A DNA stretch of 64,000 bases from Gammaproteobacteria bacterium (GTDB lineage Bacteria; Pseudomonadota; Gammaproteobacteria; HK1), in contig WLWT01000003.1 of NCBI GenBank assembly GCA_012103455.1, forward strand, positions 992,001 to 1,056,000. Reading direction: 5' to 3'. The notes beneath the pieces were generated by a model. That model saw only the letters and a program-made list of their open reading frames with translations. It did no database searches and was not told the origin of the DNA. Shown in pieces: positions 9,588 through 18,150 of this stretch (the stretch's first letter is position 1; every line of letters begins with the position of its first letter). The position numbers and the translations under genes were made by a program.

Positions 9588-10156
9588 AGTTCGGATTACT
9601 CTCAAAAAAAGAATGAAAAATTAAAAGGTGGCCTGGAGTGCCCGTTTATGTAGCGCGAGCGGCGGCGGGCTAGGCGAAGTAACGATTCGGAACCATAACG
9701 TTTTCCCAAGTCCGTCTCAATACCGTTGTACGCACAGCCGGGCGACCCTGATCGGAGGGTGGCGGTTCAGTCTCATATATCGCGCTGGCGGCGCAGGTAG
9801 GCAGGTGCCGGAGAGTCGGCAAACTGCGGCATTTTCCACGTCCGGTAAGGCTAATGGGCGCCGCTAAAAATAGTCATTTTTTCGTGAGTGCAAGGAAGCA
9901 CCGCGCGCACAACCGCAGTGTTAGGTGATACCTGAGGATTCGAGCACGGCGCTGACGCCGCAATCGCGGAAAAAGTGCATTGTTAGAGGTGTCCTAATGA
10001 GAGTCCGGCTATAAAAAAGCAGTGGTACGAAACGCTGGGGTGCGGTAGCGTGGTCAGCAGCGAGATGAGAATGGGAAAGACCCCGTTTCGCTATATCCCA
10101 TCCTATTAGATACATCCCATATCCCATTAGATACCCTGAGGAGGGGGCTTGAATCC
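9588..10156. other. intergenic region between divergent pckA and tctC-like gene
   Basis: This 569-bp gap separates two divergently transcribed genes. It contains MITE copy 1 (9856-9994). Between the MITE and the tctC-like gene is a low-complexity stretch in which ATCCCAT and ATTAGATAC words recur (about 10090-10135). GAGGAGGGGG at 10138-10147 precedes the downstream ATG. No gene was seen on either strand. Promoters for both neighbours should be here, but none stood out clearly. Confidence 0.6.
9856..9994 (-). mobile_element. MITE copy 1 (139 bp)
   Basis: This copy is inverted relative to copies 3-6. It starts GGGCGCCGCTAAAAATAG and ends TTAGAGGTGTCC, so the terminal inverted repeats are slightly diverged. 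It is flanked by a direct 4-bp repeat TAAT (9852-9855 and 9995-9998). The interior matches the other copies, including GCGCTGACGCCGCAATCGCGG. It encodes no transposase. Confidence 0.85.
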
Positions 10157-11125
10157 ATGAAGCGTAGATCACTGGCCGCGGCTCTAGCCGCGATGACTGC
10201 TGTGGCGCTAGTTCCGGCGACGGCAGCAGCTTGGAAGCCAACCAAGCCCATCGACTTTGTCATCATGGCAGGTAAAGGCGGCGGCGCCGACAAGATGGCG
10301 CGTTTGATGCAAAGTGTGGTGGAGAAACACGGTTTGTCCAGCCGGCCGCTAGTGCCCGTGAACAAGCCGGGAGGCTCGGGCGCCGAGGCGTTGGTGCACT
10401 TAAACTCCAAAAAAGGCGACAACCATACCATCATGGTGACGCTGAATAGCTTCTACACCACACCGATGCGCCAGCCAAATCTCGGTGTGGACTCCCTGAC
10501 CTTTACGCCCATCGCGCGCATGGCTGAAGACACCTTCTTGTTATGGGTGAACAAGGACAGCGGCATTACCGACGTGGCCGGCTTCGTTAAAGCGGCCAAG
10601 GCGGCCGGTGACAAGTGGATTATGGCTGGCACCGGTAAGGGTCAAGAAGATCAGCTACTCACCAACTTCTTGAACAGCGCCTACGAGCTCAACATGAAGT
10701 ACGTGCCGTTCAAGGGCGGTGGCCGAGTAGCCAAGGAGTTGGCCGGTAACCACGCCAACTCGACGGTCAACAACCCATCGGAACAGTTGGGCTTTTACGA
10801 GGCCGGTAAGACCCGGGCGCTAGCTGCGTTCACACCGGAGCGCCTGCCCTTGTTTCCCGATGCTCCTACCTTCAACGAGTTGGGCAAGGACTTCGTTTAT
10901 TTCATGCAGCGTAGTGTTGTAGGCGCCCCCGGCATGAATACGGAGGCCGCCGCGTACTACCGTAACCTGTTCAAGAAAGTATACGACTCGCAAGAGTGGC
11001 AGACCTACATGAAGGAAAAGAGTCTGCAAGGCGACTTCATGACCGGTGCCGAGCTGCAAGCGTACTGGAAGCGCGAGCGGGATATTCACGCGACCATGCT
11101 CCGCAATATCGGCGAGATCGAATAG
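10157..11125 (+). CDS. tripartite tricarboxylate transporter substrate-binding protein (TctC/Bug family)
   Basis: This is a 322-aa periplasmic solute-binding protein of the TctC/Bug family, which captures carboxylates for a TctAB membrane pair. Residues 1-25 form a signal peptide (RRSLAAALAAMTAVALVPAT...). The mature part has family hallmarks: an N-terminal KPIDFVIMAGKGGGADKMAR loop, NKPGGSGAEAL, and a C-terminal PGMNTEAAAYYRNLFKKV segment. GAGGAGGGGG lies upstream of the ATG. No tctA or tctB is adjacent, so it is an orphan of the kind common in this family. A hairpin terminator follows it. Confidence 0.88.
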   Translation: MKRRSLAAALAAMTAVALVPATAAAWKPTKPIDFVIMAGKGGGADKMARLMQSVVEKHGLSSRPLVPVNKPGGSGAEALVHLNSKKGDNHTIMVTLNSFYTTPMRQPNLGVDSLTFTPIARMAEDTFLLWVNKDSGITDVAGFVKAAKAAGDKWIMAGTGKGQEDQLLTNFLNSAYELNMKYVPFKGGGRVAKELAGNHANSTVNNPSEQLGFYEAGKTRALAAFTPERLPLFPDAPTFNELGKDFVYFMQRSVVGAPGMNTEAAAYYRNLFKKVYDSQEWQTYMKEKSLQGDFMTGAELQAYWKRERDIHATMLRNIGEIE

Positions 11126-11171
11126 CCGAGGCCAAGTAAAAAGTGGCCTAGTAACGGGCTTTTTCCATTCG

Positions 11172-11198
11172 AGCCGGCGCTTTATGGCCGGCTTTTTT
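11172..11198 (+). terminator. rho-independent terminator after the TctC-like gene
   Basis: GCCGGC, a short loop, GCCGGC and then a run of six T's form a compact hairpin terminator about 50 bases after the tctC-like stop codon. Confidence 0.85.
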
Positions 11199-11284
11199 GG
11201 TTTGGGCTGTTACTCTCTAATATCCACCCCCTATTATCCAACCCATACTTAAATATGGGCTAACTTCCATCCGAGGACCCAACG

Positions 11285-12613
11285 GTGACCCGGGATGAAC
11301 TCAAGCGCGCTGTTTGCGCCGCCATCGACGCCCGCGAGGACGCCATCATCGAGATAGGCGAATCCATTTTGCGCCAACCGGAGACTGGATTTCGCGAACA
11401 CCGTACAGCGGCTTTCGTCGCCGAGAAGATGCGCGAGATAGGTTTGCAACCACAGACGGGTTTGGCGGTAACGGGCATCAAAGCCATTGCCGGCAGTAAT
11501 GGCAGCGGGCCCACCATGGCAGTCTTGGGCGAACTCGACAGCTTATGCATACCCGGCCACCCGTTCGCCGATAGCGACACGGGCGCCGCCCACGCCTGCG
11601 GCCACAATGCCCAGGTGGCCGGTATGCTGGGCACGGCGATCGGCTTGATGCAAGCCGGTGCTTTCGAACACTTAGGTGGCAACGTCGCCTTCATGGCGGT
11701 GCCCGCCGAGGAGATGATCGAAGTTGACTACCGCTTGGGCCTGCGCGAACAAGGGCACATCGAGTTCTTGACCGGCAAGGCGGAGCTGATTCGCCTGGGA
11801 CATTTTGACGATGTGGATCTGGCCCTCATGTGCCACACCAAGAACGATACAAAAGCCTCCCACGTCGCCAACAGCTCCAATGGAGCACTCATCAAACGCA
11901 TTCGTTTTCTGGGCCGTGCGGCCCACGCCGGCGGGGCACCGCAAAAAGGCATCAACGCGCTGAATGCGGCGAATCTGGCGATGACCGCCATCGCGCTTCA
12001 GCGCGAGACCTTCTACGACTCCGACACCATCCGTATTCATCCCATCATCACCCACGGCGGCGACGCGGTGAGCGCCGTGCCGGCTGAGGTGACCATGGAG
12101 ACTTTCGTGCGGGGCCGTACGCTCGAAGGCATTGTAGACGCGAATCGAAAAGTCGATCGCTGTTTGCGGGCAGCGGCGATGGCGATAGGGTGCGAAGTCG
12201 AAATTGAAACCACCGCCGGTTACTTACCCCAGAATAACGACACCACGATTACCGAACTCTGGGGTGAGAACGTCAAAACCCTCTATGGTGATAATCAGTT
12301 CTCCGTCGAAGAACACCGTACCGGCTCCACCGACATGGGGGATTTAGGCCACCTGATGCCGGTCTCCCATCCGTATATCTTCGGTGCCAGTGGCGTCAGC
12401 CACGGCGCGGACTATCTTTTGGAAGATAAAGAAAGCGTCTACGTCAATATGGCTAAGTTGCTGGCCATGACCGTAGTCGATTTACTCTACGGCAACGCTG
12501 GCGAAGCGCAGGAACTTCTGCGCACCGCTAGACCTAAACTCACCAAGGAAGAATATCTGGCTTTCAATCGTGAGATGAACGGGACGGAGCGGTTTACCGG
12601 GCAGGCGCGGTAG
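11285..12613 (+). CDS. M20-family amidohydrolase/peptidase
   Basis: This is a 442-aa metallohydrolase of the M20D group (aminoacylase/carboxypeptidase-like, cleaving amide bonds of N-acyl or peptide substrates). Metal-binding features include AHACGHNAQ (Asp/His site), PAEE, and a late GVSHGADY. The central dimerisation (lid) domain includes FLGRAAHAGGAPQKGINA. The start is GTG, with GAGGA seven bases upstream. No signal peptide is seen, so it is probably cytoplasmic. It is followed 11 bases later by a PPOX-family gene, probably in the same transcript. The substrate cannot be told from sequence. Confidence 0.85.
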   Translation: MTRDELKRAVCAAIDAREDAIIEIGESILRQPETGFREHRTAAFVAEKMREIGLQPQTGLAVTGIKAIAGSNGSGPTMAVLGELDSLCIPGHPFADSDTGAAHACGHNAQVAGMLGTAIGLMQAGAFEHLGGNVAFMAVPAEEMIEVDYRLGLREQGHIEFLTGKAELIRLGHFDDVDLALMCHTKNDTKASHVANSSNGALIKRIRFLGRAAHAGGAPQKGINALNAANLAMTAIALQRETFYDSDTIRIHPIITHGGDAVSAVPAEVTMETFVRGRTLEGIVDANRKVDRCLRAAAMAIGCEVEIETTAGYLPQNNDTTITELWGENVKTLYGDNQFSVEEHRTGSTDMGDLGHLMPVSHPYIFGASGVSHGADYLLEDKESVYVNMAKLLAMTVVDLLYGNAGEAQELLRTARPKLTKEEYLAFNREMNGTERFTGQAR

Positions 12614-12624
12614 CGGATATAGAC

Positions 12625-13131
12625 ATGGCGACTTTATACGACGGTTTGACGCGAGCGCAGATAACACTCATCGAGGAGAGTCACGTTTTCTTTGTCGCTA
12701 CCGCCGACAGTAAACTCGCCGCCACTCCAGCGGGCCTAGGACCGGTCAATATTTCACCTAAAGGTGGCGTACCGCTACATATCATCGATCCCAATCTGGT
12801 GGCCTATCTTGATTACCCCGGCAGTGGTAACGAGACGGCACGCCATCTAGCAGCCGGTGGTCCCATGACTATCATGGTGTGCTCGTTCCATACCAGCGAT
12901 GCAGCGATTGTGCGTATGTACGGCAAAGGTACGGTGCAGAGCTTTGATGATTGCCCTTTTGCCAAGCGGATAGTGGAAACACCCGCAAAGGAGTTGGTAT
13001 CCAAACCACGGCAGATCATTGCTCTTCGCATCGAGCACACACAAACGAGCTGCGGCTACGGCGTGCCCGTGTTCCAGTTCGAGCGCGACCGGCGCAAAGC
13101 GGATCGCGGCCGGCGGTTCAAGGAGCGATGA
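12625..13131 (+). CDS. pyridoxamine 5'-phosphate oxidase-family protein
   Basis: This is a 168-aa split-barrel FMN-binding-fold protein. The opening resembles small PPOX-family proteins in which an N-terminal helix is followed by FFVATAD and GPVNISPKGG. A substrate/flavin strand VAYLDYPGSGNETARHL and a C-terminal TSCGYGVPVF follow; the last is common in this subgroup. It is translated from ATG 11 bases after the M20 gene. It is unlikely to be PdxH itself, because the PdxH C-terminal signature is lacking. Confidence 0.8.
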   Translation: MATLYDGLTRAQITLIEESHVFFVATADSKLAATPAGLGPVNISPKGGVPLHIIDPNLVAYLDYPGSGNETARHLAAGGPMTIMVCSFHTSDAAIVRMYGKGTVQSFDDCPFAKRIVETPAKELVSKPRQIIALRIEHTQTSCGYGVPVFQFERDRRKADRGRRFKER

Positions 13132-13139
13132 AGCCGTTC

Positions 13140-14381
13140 CTAAGTCGCTGGCTTTGCGGCTACAGTAATCTTCAGCCCGTCGATAGCATTCGGCAGTTGC
13201 GTGCTCACCACCGCATCACCGGCATTTAACTCCGCGCTTCGCAGCAGCATCAAAGTCTCACCGTCTGTTCGCATCTCACCGACGCGCTCCACCGTTAACC
13301 GGCGCATGCGGTCACCCTCCACTCTAAAGACATGCTTGGCGCCGTAAATAGCCTGCGGAGGTAGCGCGATAACGTCTCGCTCGATACCGAGTTGAACGGT
13401 TAACTCCACAGTCAGCCCCAACGGTAAATTGTGCGCGCCCCTTTTGATGCCGAACAAGGCATCAACCCCGCCGCTACCCCGCCCCACCTGAGCGCCTAAA
13501 CGTTGCAAGACCGCCTCCACTGCCTGACCTTCAACGACCGCGGCCGCCGATACGCTCTCTGCGTTGGCAAGCGCCCGCCGTACTGAGGGTACATACCGCG
13601 CCGGGATCTGAGCACGCAATTCCAGAGCCTCGGAATCAAACAATTGCAGCAGCGGCGTGCCCGGTTGCACGCGATCTCCGACCGCCACCTGCACCGCAGA
13701 GACAGGGCCGGCAAAGGGTGCACGCACTCGGGTCCGATCAAGGTCGAGTTGTGCCCTATCTTTAAGCGCGGCCACTTTCGCCCGCCGGGCTTCGAGTTGC
13801 GCTAACCGGCTCGGGTGACCGAGGATGGCGGTGCGCCGCGCATCCACCGCCATGGAGCGCTGTTCCTCGTCTTGGCGCGCAGCATCTAACTGCGCGCGTG
13901 AGCCGACATGGGTGCGGGCCAGATCCTCGGCCCGTTTGACCGCCCGTCCGGCCAACTCCAGCACTTTGAGTTCGCGGGCCAGCGCATCTCGGTCATTCGA
14001 GTGGTGCTGATTCTCGATTTCGATTTGGGCATCGATTTCCGCCAACTCAGCCTCACGTTGGCGCAGCAAGAGCTTAGCCTCCCGATCATCGAGGCTCGCC
14101 AACAACTGCCCAGCCTTGACCCGTTCCCCCTCGAGCACATGCACTTCCACCACATCCGCCGTGATAGGGGCTGTTAACCGGGCAGTGCGAGGCGTTTCCA
14201 CCCGTCCATACAGGACTAAAGTTGGCCGGTAGCCGCCGCGCACCACTCTAGCCACAGTCACCAACCACTCTTTTTCCTGAGTGGTCACCGGCTCACCTTC
14301 CGGTTTAGTCTTGACCAAAGCGAGGGCACCAGCCGCGGCCGCGGCTAGGATCACTACCGGCAGAACAATGCGCGATATCAT
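13140..14381 (-). CDS. membrane-fusion (HlyD/RND periplasmic adaptor) protein
   Basis: This 413-aa protein has an N-terminal membrane anchor (IVLPVVILAAAAAGALALV), a lipoyl/barrel-sandwich half (APITADVVEVHVLEGERVKA), a coiled-coil hairpin (residues ~95-200, heptad-rich with many Glu/Arg/Leu), the second lipoyl half (VRAPFAGPVSAVQVAVGDRV) and a beta-barrel. It would link an inner-membrane pump to an outer-membrane channel, but no RND, ABC or TolC gene is adjacent, so it is an orphan here. The ATG at 14381 puts the anchor at the N-terminus; an in-frame TTG at 14417 would add 12 residues. It converges on the PPOX gene. Confidence 0.85.
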   Translation of the reverse strand: MISRIVLPVVILAAAAAGALALVKTKPEGEPVTTQEKEWLVTVARVVRGGYRPTLVLYGRVETPRTARLTAPITADVVEVHVLEGERVKAGQLLASLDDREAKLLLRQREAELAEIDAQIEIENQHHSNDRDALARELKVLELAGRAVKRAEDLARTHVGSRAQLDAARQDEEQRSMAVDARRTAILGHPSRLAQLEARRAKVAALKDRAQLDLDRTRVRAPFAGPVSAVQVAVGDRVQPGTPLLQLFDSEALELRAQIPARYVPSVRRALANAESVSAAAVVEGQAVEAVLQRLGAQVGRGSGGVDALFGIKRGAHNLPLGLTVELTVQLGIERDVIALPPQAIYGAKHVFRVEGDRMRRLTVERVGEMRTDGETLMLLRSAELNAGDAVVSTQLPNAIDGLKITVAAKPAT

Positions 14382-14532
14382 GCTTGTATCAGTGGTGGCC
14401 GCCGTGCCGCGGATCAAGACGATTGATGCTTAGGTGTGCGCGGCAGTGCGATAGTTCAAGTGCGATAGTTCAACCGCCAGCCTCCAAAGAAACACCTGTC
14501 AAGAAACATCGGAAAAGTAGTCGTGAAGCCCA

Positions 14533-14562
14533 TAAAGAAAGAACCGCCCCGAGGGGCGGTTC
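14533..14562 (-). terminator. rho-independent terminator (minus strand)
   Basis: GAACCGCCCC and GGGGCGGTTC form a perfect 10-bp stem. On the minus strand the stem is followed by TTTCTTT. Its only sensible upstream gene on that strand is the tiny ORF pair at 14607-14706. Confidence 0.8.
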
Positions 14563-14606
14563 CTGTGAGGTTGTGTGCTTGTCAACCTCGGCTGACCGAC
14601 TGACTA

Positions 14607-14663
14607 TCAACCAGCCATGCAAACCACGCGAAACTCGAAGGCTTGTCCTTTAGCTCGCGTCAC
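14607..14663 (-). CDS. putative 18-aa small protein (second tiny ORF)
   Basis: It starts with GTG inside the 3' end of the first tiny ORF and ends TGA, encoding MTRAKGQAFEFRVVCMAG. There is no good Shine-Dalgarno of its own, so it could only be expressed by coupling. It may be spurious. It is listed because it lies between the first ORF and the terminator and contains one Cys and an aromatic stretch FEF. Confidence 0.25.
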   Translation of the reverse strand: MTRAKGQAFEFRVVCMAG

Positions 14664-14706
14664 CTGCGAAAGTTGAAAACAGCACAGACAAACACTCACT
14701 AGACAT
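14650..14706 (-). CDS. putative 18-aa small protein or leader peptide
   Basis: ATG at 14706 is preceded by AAAGGAGGTGATC (14708-14720), complementary along its whole length to the 3' end of 16S rRNA, with six bases between GGAGG and ATG. The product is MSSECLSVLFSTFAGDAS. No family is recognised. A strong minus-strand terminator lies about 90 bases downstream, so the pair looks like a complete miniature gene, leader peptide or RiPP-like precursor. Such a strong site is unlikely by chance in an intergenic region, but translation is inferred. Confidence 0.5.
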   Translation of the reverse strand: MSSECLSVLFSTFAGDAS

Positions 14707-14955
14707 AGATCACCTCCTTTGCGTAATGGGCCTGGGCGCTAGCGTAACATTGTCTTAGCCGGCACTCCAAGTGCTAGTTTCACCGAGAAGAAATCCGCTT
14801 CGGGCGGTTGCTGATCTCAGACAGACTTCTCTCAAGCCGGAGATGCCAATCGAAGTGGACAAAGACAGCCGCTCAGTCGTGATCAACGCAATCACGCAGT
14901 AGTATTTGCACAGATTTTACACATATATCGTCGATAAAACGGAGCACACAAGCAA

Positions 14956-15174
14956 GTGACCAAGCAAAAGAAAGTTAGGTGGACTATCGATATGCCATCG
15001 GCACTCGACCAGCGGCTTACCGCATTAGCGGATAACTTAGGATTGACGAAATCCGAAATCACACGCCGCGCGTTAGTTCTCATGGAGCAAAGCCACGACG
15101 CCATCACTGCTGGCAAACACGTCGGTATCGCTACGGCCTCGGAAAATTTAGAAACTGAATTCATTGGTATTTAG
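14956..15174 (+). CDS. ribbon-helix-helix DNA-binding protein (CopG-like)
   Basis: This 72-aa protein has the classic RHH layout: a basic N-terminal beta strand (KKVRWTIDMPSALDQRL), helix 1, and LGLTKSEITRRALVLMEQ as helix 2. Such proteins bind operator DNA as dimers and are often autoregulators or antitoxins. The start is GTG with GGAG upstream. The next gene (15181) starts six bases after the stop, so the two probably form an operon; the partner is a small membrane protein rather than a typical toxin. Confidence 0.8.
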   Translation: MTKQKKVRWTIDMPSALDQRLTALADNLGLTKSEITRRALVLMEQSHDAITAGKHVGIATASENLETEFIGI

Positions 15175-15180
15175 TGCGTC

Positions 15181-15486
15181 ATGCCTAAAATCGTTGACAT
15201 CGCCGAACACACCGGAGACTACCAAGTTGCAGTCCGTAGTCATACGGCGATGTGGGAAACCATCAGAGAGAACGTTCGTTTCTTCACGGCCATAATTCTT
15301 ATTGTGGCCATCTTTTTTACACTGCTCTGGGTGCTCCTTTTTGGGCCGGCCTGCTCTGACAAGGTGATATCTGGCTGTTATTCGGCAACCGATCGGCAAT
15401 GGGTGCAAACTATATTGAATACGCTGATCGGCGCTTTAATTGGTACTGCGCTTATAGCCCCATCCCGAGACGAATCTCGAAGGTAG
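15181..15486 (+). CDS. small two-helix membrane protein, partner of the RHH protein
   Basis: This 101-aa protein has two predicted transmembrane segments, residues ~34-56 (FFTAIILIVAIFFTLLWVLL) and ~76-92 (ILNTLIGALIGTALIAP), joined by a loop with two Cys (GPACSDKVISGCYS) that may be disulfide-bonded if periplasmic. The family is not recognised. It is tightly linked to the upstream RHH regulator gene. A toxin-antitoxin role is possible but not shown by sequence. Confidence 0.6.
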   Translation: MPKIVDIAEHTGDYQVAVRSHTAMWETIRENVRFFTAIILIVAIFFTLLWVLLFGPACSDKVISGCYSATDRQWVQTILNTLIGALIGTALIAPSRDESRR

Positions 15487-15538
15487 TCTACTCTATGGCG
15501 AGTACGCTTCTCTAACCGGGCTACAGCGAACAGCACGA

Positions 15539-15678
15539 GGGCGCCTCTAACAATAGTCATTGTTTCGTGAGTGCAAGAAAGCACCGCGCGCACAACCGCA
15601 GTGTATAGGTCATACCTGAGGATTCGAGCACGGCGCTGACGCCGCAATCGCGGAAAAAGTGCATTGTTAGAGGCGCCC
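15539..15678 (-). mobile_element. MITE copy 2 (140 bp)
   Basis: The terminal inverted repeats GGGCGCCTCTAACAAT and its complement are perfect. Flanking direct repeats are ACGA at 15535-15538 and 15679-15682. Orientation is the same as copy 1. Confidence 0.88.
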
Positions 15679-15761
15679 ACGAACCGCGGAGCAACTCCAA
15701 GGCGGTTACCGTGACCGGCAACCGTGTCCTTTAGCCACCCTTATTCAAATGGGGATGCCCC

Positions 15762-17141
15762 TCACATAAGCTCCTCGGCGCGCACGTACTCAAGCGTGTC
15801 GTCCAAAGCCGCTTGCCAACGGTCGAAGAGCATATGGACTTCATCATCTTCAATGATAAGAGGCGGGCAGAATGCGATGCGTGTTCCAGCGCAGGGGCGC
15901 AGCATAACGCCCCGGCGCGTGCAGGCTTCACTGGCCCAGGCAGCCACTTGCGGGTCGAAACTCTCCTTAGTCTCTTTGTTCTTGACGAGTTCCACCGAGC
16001 CGATGAGACCAACCCCTTTGGCGTCACCCACCAACGGATGATCAGCCAGCGCGCTCAGCCGCTCCTGCGCTACCTTGGACACCGCGTTGACATGGCTGGC
16101 GATGTCGATCTCATCGTAGATCTTCAACGTCTCCACCGCCACCGCAGCGGCAACGGGGTGGCCCGAATAGGTAAAACCGGTGCCCAAAATACTGTTCGCA
16201 CTGGCGTAATCGCGGATAGCGCCGTATATCTTCTCGTTCAACATGACCGATGAGATCGGCAGATAGGCCGACGACAACTGTTTGGCGTTGATGATAATGT
16301 CCGGCTCTATGCCGTAAGTCTCACAGGCAAAAGTATTGCCAGTGCGGTAAAATCCGGTGATCACCTCATCGGCCACCATCAGCACATCGTATTTCTTCAG
16401 CACTGCTTGAATAGCGGCGAAATAACCTCTAGGCGGTGTAATCGCGCCGCCCGCGCCCATGACCGGCTCGGCGACAAAAGCGGCCACAGTTTCCGGGCCT
16501 TCCTCTACAATCATCGCCTCCAACTCGGCGGCCCGGCGGGCGGAGAATGCTTCTTCGCTCTCCCCCGGTAAGCCGTAGCGGTAGTAATGGGCGCTGCCCG
16601 TGTGCAGTATTCCCGCAATGGGTAAGTCGAAACCTTTGTGCATGGGCGTCAAGCCGGTCAGGCTGCCGGAGGATACAGCGATGCCGTGATAACCCCCATG
16701 GCGAGCAATGATCTTCTTCTTTTCCGGGCGGCCCACGGCATTGTTGTAAAACCACACGAACTTCACCATGTGGTCATTGGCTTCGGAACCCGAGTTGGCG
16801 AACCACACTTTGGACATAGGCACCGGCGCGATGGAGAGCATCTTTTCCGCCAAATCGATGGCGGGCATGTTGGAGCGGTGAAAAAAAGTGTGATAGGTGG
16901 GCAGTTTACGCATCTGGGCCACTGCCGCCTCGATCAGACGCTCATTATTGAAGCCTAGCGAGGTACACCACAGGCCGGCCATGCCCTCTATGTATTCATT
17001 GCCTTCCAGATCTTTAACGTAAATGCCGTGCCCCTCTTCGAGGATGAGTGGCCCATCTTTTTCGTGCTTGCTGGGGTCAGTCATGGGATGCAGCACGCAA
17101 GCTACATCACGGGCATGGGGCGAATTCATCACTGCGGACAT
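15762..17141 (-). CDS. class III (omega) aminotransferase
   Basis: This 459-aa PLP enzyme belongs to the beta-alanine/taurine/putrescine:pyruvate group. It has WFANSGSEANDHMVKF (phosphate-binding), RHGGYHGIAVSSGSLTG, ADEVITGFYRTG (Asp contacting the pyridine N) and INAKQLSSAYLPISSV, where Lys forms the Schiff base. ATG 17141 is preferred to TTG 17156 because GGAGAG precedes it by seven bases. It transfers an amino group from an amine or omega-amino acid to pyruvate; the exact donor is not readable. MITE copy 3 lies 53 bases upstream of the start. Confidence 0.92.
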   Translation of the reverse strand: MSAVMNSPHARDVACVLHPMTDPSKHEKDGPLILEEGHGIYVKDLEGNEYIEGMAGLWCTSLGFNNERLIEAAVAQMRKLPTYHTFFHRSNMPAIDLAEKMLSIAPVPMSKVWFANSGSEANDHMVKFVWFYNNAVGRPEKKKIIARHGGYHGIAVSSGSLTGLTPMHKGFDLPIAGILHTGSAHYYRYGLPGESEEAFSARRAAELEAMIVEEGPETVAAFVAEPVMGAGGAITPPRGYFAAIQAVLKKYDVLMVADEVITGFYRTGNTFACETYGIEPDIIINAKQLSSAYLPISSVMLNEKIYGAIRDYASANSILGTGFTYSGHPVAAAVAVETLKIYDEIDIASHVNAVSKVAQERLSALADHPLVGDAKGVGLIGSVELVKNKETKESFDPQVAAWASEACTRRGVMLRPCAGTRIAFCPPLIIEDDEVHMLFDRWQAALDDTLEYVRAEELM

Positions 17142-17194
17142 GGGCCGGCTCTCCAATGCGTTGGGCCTGCTGCGTGCGGCCCGAAAACAATACG

Positions 17195-17335
17195 GGTTAC
17201 CTCTAAAAATGCACTTTTTCTGCGATTGCGGCGTCAGCGCCGTGCTCGAATCCTCAGGTATGACCTATACACTGCGGTTCTGCGCGCGGTGCTTCCTTGC
17301 ACTCACGAAACAATGACTATTTTTAGCAGGTGCCC
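17195..17335 (+). mobile_element. MITE copy 3 (~141 bp)
   Basis: The left end is altered (GGGTTACCTCTAAAAATGC) and the right end TTTTTAGCAGGTGCCC is intact. Flanks TACG (17191-17194) and CACG (17336-17339) match at three of four bases, consistent with an older insertion. It sits between the divergent-facing aminotransferase promoter region and the MaoC gene. Confidence 0.82.
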
Positions 17336-17368
17336 CACGGTCGTCTCTGGCGTCGGTCTGCGAAAAAC

Positions 17369-17845
17369 TCAAAACACCATTCGACTGAGGCTCTCAGCTA
17401 CACAGGCAGGTTTCTCCTGACCCTCAACCTCTACAACCACTTCCTGCATCGCTTCGATCATACCGCTTTTGATCTCGGTGCGTTTCAGGGTACGCCGTGA
17501 GCGGATGCGGGCACCTACGGGAACCGGGGACGGAAAGCGGACTTTATCAAAACCGTAGTTGATGCCCATCTTTTGGCCTTCTAGCTTAGGCAGGCCTGAG
17601 CCATCGTCAGGCCGCGGCAAATGGCCCATGATCGATAGGGTCAGATGACCATGGGCAATCGTGGTGCCGAACGGGCCGTTCTTAGAGCGCTCTTCATCGA
17701 TATGAATCCATTGATGATCCATGGTGACATCAGCGAATTGATTGATTCGATCTTGCGTCACCTCGAACCAATCGCTGGGCGCTTGAGGTTGATCGATGTA
17801 GCTTTGCAAAGTGGTGAGGGCTTGTTGCAGCGCGTCAGCGGACAT
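17369..17845 (-). CDS. MaoC-family (R)-specific enoyl-CoA hydratase
   Basis: This 158-aa single hot-dog-fold protein hydrates enoyl-CoA thioesters. The catalytic Asp-His signature is present as FADVTMDHQWIHID, followed by GPFGTTIAHGHLTLS. The length is typical of short MaoC/PhaJ-like proteins. The start ATG at 17845 is preceded by a purine-rich AGGAGTAAG. It could work with the CoA-transferase, thiolase and CoA-synthase-like remnants elsewhere in the window, but no operon links them. Confidence 0.9.
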   Translation of the reverse strand: MSADALQQALTTLQSYIDQPQAPSDWFEVTQDRINQFADVTMDHQWIHIDEERSKNGPFGTTIAHGHLTLSIMGHLPRPDDGSGLPKLEGQKMGINYGFDKVRFPSPVPVGARIRSRRTLKRTEIKSGMIEAMQEVVVEVEGQEKPACVAESLSRMVF

Positions 17846-17947
17846 GCTCTTACTCCTGAATTATTCCTTAACTTATAGCCTCTTAATCATATAACAATGG
17901 GCACCTAGGGGCGGACGCCGATGTGAGAGATTTTCAGCAATAACCAT

Positions 17948-18150
17948 GAGCGCACAATCCACTCACCGGGATGGAAGCCCACGCGGCCCGGACGCTCGAT
18001 GAGGCAGGCACCATTGAACCTGGCATTATCGTTTACGGCTGCACGGCCAGTTCCGCTGTTGGTGATCCTGATGGGTACGAACGGGATCTGAACGATAAAG
18101 CCGGTTACAGCGCGGTGACAGAGAAGGCTGCCCTGGTGTCGGCGTTCAAG
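17948..18150 (+). pseudogene. Asp/Glu racemase / maleate isomerase-like fragment
   Basis: An in-frame stretch of about 60 codons contains AARTLDEAG, IVYGCTASSAVG and KAGYSAVTEKAALVSAF. These match the middle of the arylmalonate decarboxylase / maleate cis-trans isomerase group (VxYxCTSGS with the catalytic Cys, then KAGIPAVTTAEALVAAL). A stop precedes it at 17947-17949 and there is no start signal. Homology ends near 18150, where it runs head-on into the truncated binding-protein gene. It is a remnant without N- or C-terminus. Confidence 0.55.

Larger units (their letters stand above)
14382..14955. other. intergenic region holding a small transcription unit
   Basis: There is no long gene in this stretch. 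It contains a 14-bp tandem duplication (14445-14472), a hairpin terminator readable on the minus strand (14533-14562), and two tiny minus-strand ORFs headed by a perfect Shine-Dalgarno sequence. About 14750-14950 holds nothing recognisable apart from the presumed promoter of the RHH gene. Confidence 0.6.

Noticed and set aside
1127..9605. Long plus-strand open frames opposite fdsA, fdsB, sucC, sucD and pckA
   Set aside because: They are shadows of high-GC coding genes, without family motifs or ribosome sites.
14708..14720. GATCACCTCCTTT, the 3' end of 16S rRNA, read on the plus strand
   Set aside because: Only 13 bases match and no rRNA sequence precedes it; on the minus strand it is a Shine-Dalgarno placed correctly before an ATG.
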